Assembly: GCA_902533955.1 (NCBI GenBank)
Contig: CACANV010000022.1
Coordinates: 1-10,336 of the forward strand
Direction: 5' to 3'
Source of the DNA: an uncultured Pelagibacteraceae bacterium
Lineage (GTDB): Bacteria > Pseudomonadota > Alphaproteobacteria > Pelagibacterales > Pelagibacteraceae
DNA length: 10,336 nucleotides
The notes under the pieces were generated by a model. The model was not told the origin of the DNA. It searched no databases and saw only the letters and a program-made list of their open reading frames with translations. Both the position numbers and the translations under genes were made by a program. Of the stretch, positions 1-6,179 are shown one piece after another; the stretch's first letter is position 1; each line of letters opens with the position of its first letter.

Positions 1-1
1 A

Positions 2-1342
2 GCAGTTTCAGGAACAGTTAAAACTGAAACCAGAGATCTAAAAACTGGAGATAAAATTTATTTAAACGAAACTATATTTGCGGATAGCAATTCAGGAACG
101 CAAATATTACTTTTAGACCAATCTACTTTTACAATAGGTTCAGAATCTGAAGTAGTTATGGATACTTTTATATATGATCCAGATACTAATAATGGAAAAA
201 TTGTAGCAAATGTAAAACAAGGAAGTCTTAAAGTAATTTCTGGATTAATAAGTAAAAAAAATCCAGATAGCTTAACCGTAAAAGTTCCTGAAGGAACCTT
301 AGGATCCAGAGGAACAGAATTTCAAACAAACGTAACAAAAAAAAGAACTGACACTTTACTAATTGGACCAGGAAAAAATAATACATTAGGTTTAAGACCT
401 GGCGCTGTTTTGGTAGGAAATAAACACGGCAAAACAATGCTTAATAATCCGTATAGCTTTACAAGCATGACCAAAGGAACGGCACCTGATCAAGCAAAAA
501 AAGTTACTCAGAGACAATTAAAGAAATTTGAAAAGAAAATGAAAGCGTTGAAAGTTGCAAAACTTCAAGGCGTCTCCAAAGAAGAAAAAAAATTAATTAA
601 AAAAGAGATAAAAAAAGAACTTAAAGCCGTTGGATTGGATAAAGAGGAAATTAAAGTACTTATTAAAAATAATATAAAAATTGACAAGGAAATTAAAGCA
701 GAGAAGAAAAAATTAAAAAAAGAAAAGAAAAAGGCAAAAAAACAGAAAATAAATGAATTAAAAATAAACAATAAAGATATCAAAGAAGATGGAAAAGTTG
801 TTAAGAATAAAACAATTACAAGAAAAGATGGAACTGTGGTTCAGCAAAAAACAGTTCTTAATACCAAAACTGGTAAAATTACACAAACACAAAAAATAAC
901 AAAAAAAGATGGAACAGTTACTTTCAAAAAAAGAGAAGGAGTAGCAAAAAAAACAAAAGTAGTTAAAAAGAAAAAGCCGACTAATAAGAAAAAAGCAGTG
1001 AAGAAAAAACCGGCTGATAAGAAAAAATCAAAAGCAGCAAATAACAAAGGTAAAAAGAAAAAGAAAAAAGCAGTGAAGAAAAAACCATCTAATAAGAAAA
1101 AAGCAGTGAAGAAAAAACCACCTAAAAATAAAAAGGGAGTGAAGAAAAAACCACCACCTAAAAAGAAAAAAGCGGTGAAGAAAAAACCACCTAAAAAGAA
1201 AAAAGCGATTAAGAAAAAACCACCTCCTAAAAAGAAAAAAGTGGTGAAAAGAAAACCACCTCCTAAAAAGAAAAAGGTTGTTAAGAAAAAAGTAGCTAAG
1301 AAAAAAAAGAAAGCAAAAAATAAAAGAAGACGTAAAAAATAA
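2..1342 (+). CDS. FecR-domain protein with long lysine/proline-rich repetitive tail (5' end outside window)
   Basis: The frame is open to the left edge, and bases 2-157 continue the same protein, so the ATG at 158 is internal and 446 residues are visible. Visible residues 1-150 are a FecR-type domain: QILLLDQSTFTIG, DTFIYDP, then VPEGTLGSRGTEF, closely matching the complete FecR-domain protein at 9619-10197. FecR domains are normally periplasmic, and a signal peptide probably lies upstream, unseen. From about residue 170 the protein changes: a highly charged, probably helical Lys/Glu stretch (about 170-250), a short segment with two KDGTV motifs (about 275-305), then about eight copies of a KKKAVKKKPP-like unit to the end (about 315-446). 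The tail resembles histone H1 C-termini and should be disordered and extremely basic. The role is unknown; binding an anionic partner (LPS, teichoic-like polymer, nucleic acid) is inference. The FecR domain is confident, the function is not. Confidence 0.88.
   Translation, partial: AVSGTVKTETRDLKTGDKIYLNETIFADSNSGTQILLLDQSTFTIGSESEVVMDTFIYDPDTNNGKIVANVKQGSLKVISGLISKKNPDSLTVKVPEGTLGSRGTEFQTNVTKKRTDTLLIGPGKNNTLGLRPGAVLVGNKHGKTMLNNPYSFTSMTKGTAPDQAKKVTQRQLKKFEKKMKALKVAKLQGVSKEEKKLIKKEIKKELKAVGLDKEEIKVLIKNNIKIDKEIKAEKKKLKKEKKKAKKQKINELKINNKDIKEDGKVVKNKTITRKDGTVVQQKTVLNTKTGKITQTQKITKKDGTVTFKKREGVAKKTKVVKKKKPTNKKKAVKKKPADKKKSKAANNKGKKKKKKAVKKKPSNKKKAVKKKPPKNKKGVKKKPPPKKKKAVKKKPPKKKKAIKKKPPPKKKKVVKRKPPPKKKKVVKKKVAKKKKKAKNKRRRKK
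965..1305 (+). repeat. Degenerate tandem repeat encoding KKKAVKKKPP-like units
   Basis: About eight imperfect copies of a 27-36 base unit with core AAAAAAGCAGTGAAGAAAAAACC lie in frame inside the FecR-domain gene. Early copies end in ccg or cca and are followed by gctgat or tctaat. Later copies carry extra proline codons (ccacct, ccacctcct), so the encoded unit goes from KKKAVKKKP to KKKAVKKKPPP. Copies differ by silent and conservative changes (gcagtg, gcggtg, gcgatt, gtggtg), so they have diverged under selection for Lys/Pro/Val content. Unit length stays a multiple of three, so copy number could change without a frameshift. Confidence 0.85.
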
Positions 1343-1357
1343 ATTTAAAAACTTATT

Positions 1358-2650
1358 TTATTTTCCATCAACCACAACTATTGTTAAGTCGTCTTTTTGT
1401 AAGTGACCAGCATTTAGAATATCGTCAATCATCATTTTCAGTCTTTCATTATTTGGAGATGATTGATATTTTTTAATATAATTTTGAAAACCTTCTGATC
1501 CTAACATTTCTCCATTTGGATTTTTGATTTCAGTAATACCATCTGTAAAAATATACATAGAACTATCCACAAAAGGTATACTGTGTTCAGTATATTTAGT
1601 TTTAGTCATTATTCCTAATGGTGGACCAGATTCATTAAAATTTGAAAATGTGCCATCTTTTGAGTAAATAATAGGAGGCTCATGACCAGCGCTTGCCATT
1701 GTCAATTCTTTTTTGTTACTATCATAAATTCCTATAAGCATTGTTACAAACATACCTCTAGAAATTGTTTCACATATTTCGGTGTTTAATTGAATTAATA
1801 ATTCAGCTGCGGAAAAATTAGTTTTACTTAAACATCTATACAAACTCGATGCTTTTGACATTAGTAATGACGATTTAATTCCTTTACCAGAAACATCGGC
1901 CACACCAAATCCATACTTTCCTTCTCCTAAATCAGAAAAATTGTAAAAATCCCCAGAAACTACTTTAGCCGGAATGTTTATACCAGCGATAGGGAATTCT
2001 TCTTTTTTATTCTGAGATAAAAGAGATTTTTGAATTTCACCAACTATTTCTACTTCTTTTTGAATTTTATTTTTTTCTACCATCTCTTTTGCCATTTTTG
2101 CATTTCTAATTGCAAGCGCTGCAGGCGCTGAGAGAGTTTCTAAAAGCTGTCTATCACCTTCGATAAATAACTTATCGTCAGTCTTTTTATTTAAACAATG
2201 AATTACACCAATGCATTCATTAGCTGCTATTAATGGTGAACATAGAACTGAATAAGTTGTAAAATTTGTTTTATTATCTAAATCAAAATAAAATTCAGCA
2301 ATTTCTCTTACATCTTTTTTTACATTTCCAACCCTAATACATTTTTTGAGTTCAACTGCCTTTCCCATTACCCCATCTTTTAAATCAAGCTCATATTCAT
2401 CCAAATAATCTTGGTGTAATGAAGCTATACATTCAAATTTTTTTTTTTTATCATTAATCAAAAAAATATTTGCAGCTTGAGCATTAATTCTTGCAATAAT
2501 AACTTTGAGTGCTGTTTTTAAAGTATCATTTAGGTCAAGAGACAATGCAAACTCTTGATTCATTTTTGTAATAATTTCAAGATCAACATTTACCTGAACA
2601 TTTTGATTTTTTTTGTCAGAATCGGGTTTTTTTGTTTTAAATAGAAACAT
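1358..2650 (-). CDS. GAF-domain PP2C/SpoIIE-type serine phosphatase (RsbU-like)
   Basis: This 430-residue protein has no signal peptide or membrane segment and is probably cytoplasmic. Residues about 25-185 form a GAF sensor domain (IIARINAQAANIFLIND, then CSPL and IGVIHCLNKK), with a helical linker at about 186-212. Residues about 215-430 are a SpoIIE/PPM phosphatase. Metal-ligand motifs are intact: SGDFYNF (D234), ADVSGKGIKSSLLMS (D252), FTDGITE (D370) and KDDLTIV (D420/D421); AGHEPP and GPPLG are also conserved. Such enzymes dephosphorylate a phosphoserine on an anti-sigma antagonist (STAS) protein in partner switching; that target is inferred, as none is encoded here. The GAF ligand cannot be predicted. 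The start is the ATG complementary to 2648-2650, with no clear Shine-Dalgarno. The gene converges on the FecR-domain gene with a 15-base gap and diverges from the prepilin peptidase gene. Confidence 0.93.
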   Translation of the reverse strand: MFLFKTKKPDSDKKNQNVQVNVDLEIITKMNQEFALSLDLNDTLKTALKVIIARINAQAANIFLINDKKKKFECIASLHQDYLDEYELDLKDGVMGKAVELKKCIRVGNVKKDVREIAEFYFDLDNKTNFTTYSVLCSPLIAANECIGVIHCLNKKTDDKLFIEGDRQLLETLSAPAALAIRNAKMAKEMVEKNKIQKEVEIVGEIQKSLLSQNKKEEFPIAGINIPAKVVSGDFYNFSDLGEGKYGFGVADVSGKGIKSSLLMSKASSLYRCLSKTNFSAAELLIQLNTEICETISRGMFVTMLIGIYDSNKKELTMASAGHEPPIIYSKDGTFSNFNESGPPLGIMTKTKYTEHSIPFVDSSMYIFTDGITEIKNPNGEMLGSEGFQNYIKKYQSSPNNERLKMMIDDILNAGHLQKDDLTIVVVDGK

Positions 2651-2819
2651 TTATTTAACTAGCATTTTAAGCTGATTTTGATAAATTTTACAACAATGGA
2701 GATTATCGTTTATAGCCCAAATTTGTACATTCACCTTCATGATGCTGTATTAATGGTACAATTTCTTATAGATGGTTTTATTCAAATAACATCACAAATA
2801 AATCTTTAAAAACAATAAC
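2651..2819. promoter_or_regulatory. Divergent intergenic region, probable promoters for both phosphatase and peptidase genes
   Basis: These 169 bases separate divergent starts, so promoters in both directions are expected. On the plus strand the best candidate is TTGATA (2678-2683), a 17-base spacer and GATTAT (2701-2706). On the minus strand TTGTAA, an 18-base spacer and TAAAAT lie just upstream of the phosphatase start. Both are weak, since such boxes arise by chance in AT-rich DNA. No riboswitch-like structure or strong hairpin is visible. A possible 37-codon ORF at 2696-2809 lies inside this region. Confidence 0.35.
2696..2809 (+). CDS. Possible small ORF, 37 residues, doubtful
   Basis: An ATG at 2696 opens a 37-codon frame ending in TAA at 2807-2809, 10 bases before the GTG of the prepilin peptidase gene. 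It encodes a mildly hydrophobic peptide beginning MEIIVYSPNLYIHLHD. I recognise no family and see no ribosome binding site. It is recorded because it spans most of the gap and could be a leader peptide, but a chance open frame of this length is quite possible. Confidence 0.15.
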   Translation: MEIIVYSPNLYIHLHDAVLMVQFLIDGFIQITSQINL

Positions 2820-3581
2820 GTGGACCTGTTGTTAGTTATTATTCTAGGAAGTATTTGGGGAAGTTTTGCAAATGTGTGCATTCATAGAATACCAATAAAT
2901 AAACATGTAGCTTCTGGAAGATCTTATTGTCCTAAATGTAAAAAAAAAATTGTTTGGTATGATAATATTCCTATTTTTTCTTATTTATTTTTAAAACGAA
3001 AATGCAGAAAATGTAAAAAAGCAATATCATTCCAATATATTTTAGTAGAGATTATGAGCGCTATATCTTTTTTTGTTATATATCTTTTATTTGGAATTTC
3101 ATTAACAACAGTTTTGCTAATAACTTTAATTTTATCATTCATAATAATATTTTTTATTGATTTAAAACATTTTATAATCCCAGATGTTTTAACTTTTCCA
3201 ATGATGGCTTTAGGATTTTTAAAATCTTTTGATCCAAACCTAAATCCAATTTTTCCTAACTATATCAATTCTTTGATTGGTGGATTATTAGGATATGGAA
3301 TTATTTGGGTATTAATATTTTTTTATAAAGTAATTAGAAACAAAGAAGGAATGGGATTAGGTGATGCAAAATTATTAGCTGTTATTGGTTTCTGGTTCGG
3401 CTGGATTTCAATTCCATTTGTTATATTTCTGTCATCAGCCATAGCCTTAATATTTGTAATTCCAGATTTATTAAAAAAACAAAAAAAACTAACATCCCAA
3501 ATACCTTTTGGACCCTATATAATTATTGCAACAACTATATTTATCGTGTTTAAAGATATGCTTTTAAACTTACTTATATGA
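2820..3581 (+). CDS. pilD: Prepilin peptidase / N-methyltransferase (peptidase family A24, PilD/GspO type)
   Basis: This 253-residue polytopic inner-membrane protein is of normal or slightly short length for the family. The N-terminal GSFANVCIHRIP (residues 14-25) is the A24 N-domain signature. A cytoplasmic zinc site follows with CPKC (37-40) and CRKC (62-65). The aspartyl peptidase part has IDLKHFIIPDVLT (113-125; candidate catalytic D114) and GMGLGDAKL (177-185; candidate catalytic D182), and IPFGPY (228-233) near the end. PilD-type enzymes cleave the leader of type IV prepilins or pseudopilins and methylate the new N-terminus. The start is GTG at 2820: an in-frame TAA lies at 2799-2801 and no ATG comes between. 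No pilin, secretin or assembly ATPase is visible here. The stop overlaps the next start (ATGA, 3578-3581), implying translational coupling. Whether it serves pili or type II secretion cannot be told, so the symbol is by family resemblance. Confidence 0.93.
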   Translation: MDLLLVIILGSIWGSFANVCIHRIPINKHVASGRSYCPKCKKKIVWYDNIPIFSYLFLKRKCRKCKKAISFQYILVEIMSAISFFVIYLLFGISLTTVLLITLILSFIIIFFIDLKHFIIPDVLTFPMMALGFLKSFDPNLNPIFPNYINSLIGGLLGYGIIWVLIFFYKVIRNKEGMGLGDAKLLAVIGFWFGWISIPFVIFLSSAIALIFVIPDLLKKQKKLTSQIPFGPYIIIATTIFIVFKDMLLNLLI

Positions 3582-6175
3582 AAAAAGGTTATTTAATAGT
3601 TTTAATAATTTTCATAACTAGTTTTACAAATAATTTATTTGCTGCAGCTACTTTTGAAGACAGTTTAAATATAACTCTTGTAAGCTCTGGATCACCTGCG
3701 GGTCTTAGCTTTAAAGCGTTTCGTGCTTATAGAGGAATAACTTTCAATTCAGATGGATCTAAAATGTATATAATGCATTCAAAAACAAACGATAGCGCTG
3801 ATAGTAGTACAGATGATATTTTTGAGTATGACTTAGGCACTCCTTGGGATATTTCAGGCACAGTTTTATTTAATAGCGAAGAAGGTATTAGAAGTAAATG
3901 CCATGCTAATCAACAATTTCAACAGCCAGGAGATTTACATTTTAATAATGATGGCTCAAAACTTATTATGACTAATGAACTAAATAACAGTAACGACAGA
4001 GATATTTGTGAAGTAATTTTAGATACCGCATATGACATTTCAGAAATGCAAAATAACAAAGATGGAATTGAGATAGACGGTAGCGGTAGTATTGATCTTG
4101 GTGACAACGAAGCTTTAGGATTGGATTTTAATTCAGATGGCACAAAAATGTTCATTACTACCAAGAGCAATAAGATATATGAGTTACATTTAACAACAGG
4201 CTTTGATATTAGTACAGCTTCAGATTCAGGTCAGTCATATACTTTTACTTCTGATTTTAGCGAAGGTATAGCAGAAGGCGGAGGTTCCCATGGTATGCGA
4301 TTTAATGACGATGGAACATTATTGTTTGTAGTTAATAGAGGCAAAGACACTATACATCAATACAGTTTGTCAACTGGTTTTGATTTGTCTTCTACTATTA
4401 CACATTTAGGAAGTATTGACATGACTGATGATTATAAGACTGAATTAGGTGGTAGTACTTTTGGAGTAGCCAATTACATGGAATTTAATGGTGATGGGAC
4501 AAAATTTTATGCCACTTTTAGCAGATGGGAGAACAACACAGTTTTAAGAGAGAGAATTTTACAGTATAGTTTAGATTGTCCATATGGAATAGTTGATTGT
4601 GGACCAACCCTATCATCTTGCTCTCCTGCCGATGGTGCCATAGGCGTAGGTCTTAATGATAATATTGTATTAACATTTAGCGAAGCTGTAGATGTTGAGA
4701 GTGGAAATATTGTAATAAAAAAATCTTCTGACGATTCAGTTTTTGAAACAATTGATGTCACTGGTTCTAGTGTAACCGGCACAGGAACCACTTCAATAAG
4801 TGTTGATGTTTCAACTACATTTGAGGTAGATACAAATTATTATATCACTATTGACTCTACAGCATTTGATGATGCAAGCAATCTTTCTTATGCAGGCATT
4901 AACGACTCAACAACTTGTAATTTTTCTACAGGTCAATCCAATCCTCTTCTTAATGATAAAGATCTTGTTGGATCTATCGAAGCTCAAGTTGAAATGTCAC
5001 ATCGAGTAATTAAACAAACAACAACTACGGTAATGCATCGTATTGAATGGTTAAGAAGACATAAAGATAAAGATGATTTAACAAATCAAAATATTAAATT
5101 TCAATTTTCTAATGCTATGCTTGCATCTCTAACAAATATAATTCCCGCTTCAGCTGCTCAAAATAAAATTCCTAAAAAGCTACCAAATAATTGGTTTATA
5201 TGGAGCGAGGGTGATATTAGCATTGGCAAGATAGGTGAAGGACTAGCATCTTCTGCGAAAGAAATAGATACAAATGGAGTAACTATTGGTGCAGATAATA
5301 GAGTTAATGACGATAGGATGTATGGTGCTGCTCTTAGAATTGGTAAAGATGAAGTTGATGTAGGTTCTTCAGGAACGTCACTTGATACAGATGCATTTAG
5401 CTTAAGTTTGTATGGGACAGTTGCTAAAAATGATAATAATTTTGTAGATGGTATCCTTGGCGTCAGTAGATTAAAAACAGATCATATTAGGAAGAAAAAT
5501 TCTAATACCTTAACCGGCGAAAGGCACGGCAAACAAGTTTATAGCACAATTAATTTTAATAAAATATTCGATAGCAGTAATTTTAACTTTAATCCTACTG
5601 GAAGAATTGATCTTGGTTACACTGAGCTTGGTAGTTATAATGAAAATGGTGTTAATCCTTTAAGATATTATAAGCATGAAATTATAACTGGAATAGCATC
5701 GATTGGGATGATGCTTGATGATACTATTCATTTAAAAAGTTTTACTTTAAAAAGAATTGGACGTTTAGAATATAATGGAAATTTTAGCCCTTCAACAGAT
5801 GCTACACTTTCATATATATCAGACCCCGCAACAAATTATACTTTGGATGTTAGTAATGAAGCGACACATAATTTAAGATCAGGCATTGGTTTTGATTTAT
5901 CAAATAGTAATGGTTTTTCTTTAATAACCAATTATGAAAGAAACCAAGGTAAAGACAGTGGTCACTCTGATTCAATATATTTTGCCTTAGGCTACGTATC
6001 AAATAAAAAAAAAACAGATTATGCGTTATCTCTAGAAGGGGAGCAAAATATAACTACTAGTTTTAATATAACAAAAAAAATTAATGATTTTGATCTCAAA
6101 TTTAATTTTGATTATGATTTAAAAAATGAAATGCCTGATAGAACTATTGGAATTATGCTAAGCAAAACATTGTGA
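3578..6175 (+). CDS. Autotransporter: beta-propeller-like passenger, Ig-like domain, C-terminal beta-barrel
   Basis: This 865-residue protein starts with a signal peptide (1-23, cleavage near FAAA). Residues about 45-340 hold five blade-like repeats with core FNSDGSKMYI (56-65), FNNDGSKLIM (122-131), FNSDGTKMFI (184-193), FNDDGTLLFV (242-251) and FNGDGTKFYA (303-312), each followed by a strand and a tail like YSLSTGFDLS: a WD40/NHL-type propeller. Residues about 343-450 look like a bacterial Ig-like Big_5 domain (SPADGAIGVGLNDNIVLTFS). Residues about 460-535 include a helical linker, and about 538-865 are a type Va autotransporter barrel (GVTIGADNRV, YGAALRIGKDEVDV, SLSLYGTV). This predicts Sec export and display of the passenger on the cell surface. 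The passenger is not the usual beta-helix, and the C-terminus is Leu rather than Phe or Trp. No protease or lipase motif is seen, so a binding role is inferred. Confidence 0.85.
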   Translation: MKKGYLIVLIIFITSFTNNLFAAATFEDSLNITLVSSGSPAGLSFKAFRAYRGITFNSDGSKMYIMHSKTNDSADSSTDDIFEYDLGTPWDISGTVLFNSEEGIRSKCHANQQFQQPGDLHFNNDGSKLIMTNELNNSNDRDICEVILDTAYDISEMQNNKDGIEIDGSGSIDLGDNEALGLDFNSDGTKMFITTKSNKIYELHLTTGFDISTASDSGQSYTFTSDFSEGIAEGGGSHGMRFNDDGTLLFVVNRGKDTIHQYSLSTGFDLSSTITHLGSIDMTDDYKTELGGSTFGVANYMEFNGDGTKFYATFSRWENNTVLRERILQYSLDCPYGIVDCGPTLSSCSPADGAIGVGLNDNIVLTFSEAVDVESGNIVIKKSSDDSVFETIDVTGSSVTGTGTTSISVDVSTTFEVDTNYYITIDSTAFDDASNLSYAGINDSTTCNFSTGQSNPLLNDKDLVGSIEAQVEMSHRVIKQTTTTVMHRIEWLRRHKDKDDLTNQNIKFQFSNAMLASLTNIIPASAAQNKIPKKLPNNWFIWSEGDISIGKIGEGLASSAKEIDTNGVTIGADNRVNDDRMYGAALRIGKDEVDVGSSGTSLDTDAFSLSLYGTVAKNDNNFVDGILGVSRLKTDHIRKKNSNTLTGERHGKQVYSTINFNKIFDSSNFNFNPTGRIDLGYTELGSYNENGVNPLRYYKHEIITGIASIGMMLDDTIHLKSFTLKRIGRLEYNGNFSPSTDATLSYISDPATNYTLDVSNEATHNLRSGIGFDLSNSNGFSLITNYERNQGKDSGHSDSIYFALGYVSNKKKTDYALSLEGEQNITTSFNITKKINDFDLKFNFDYDLKNEMPDRTIGIMLSKTL

Positions 6176-6179
6176 TAAA

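Noticed and set aside
158..160. ATG at 158 as the start of the first FecR-domain gene
   Set aside because: The same frame is open to base 2 and encodes conserved FecR-domain sequence (QILLLDQSTFTIG) before this ATG, so it is an internal methionine.
228..1047. Minus-strand open frames of 68-72 codons inside the lysine-rich gene
   Set aside because: They are antisense shadows: lysine codons AAA read as TTT give phenylalanine-rich low-complexity peptides.
965..1305. Repeated units as a CRISPR array
   Set aside because: The units are adjacent, in frame and protein-coding, with no unique spacers between identical repeats.
1336..1364. AAAATAAA...TTTATTTT inverted repeat between the convergent genes as a bidirectional terminator
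   Set aside because: The arms are all A/T, overlap both coding ends, and would form a very weak hairpin; in this base composition such pairs arise by chance.
3919..4791. Minus-strand open frames of 83 and 94 codons inside the autotransporter gene
   Set aside because: They lie opposite a clearly coding frame with domain signatures, and show no family resemblance or start signals.
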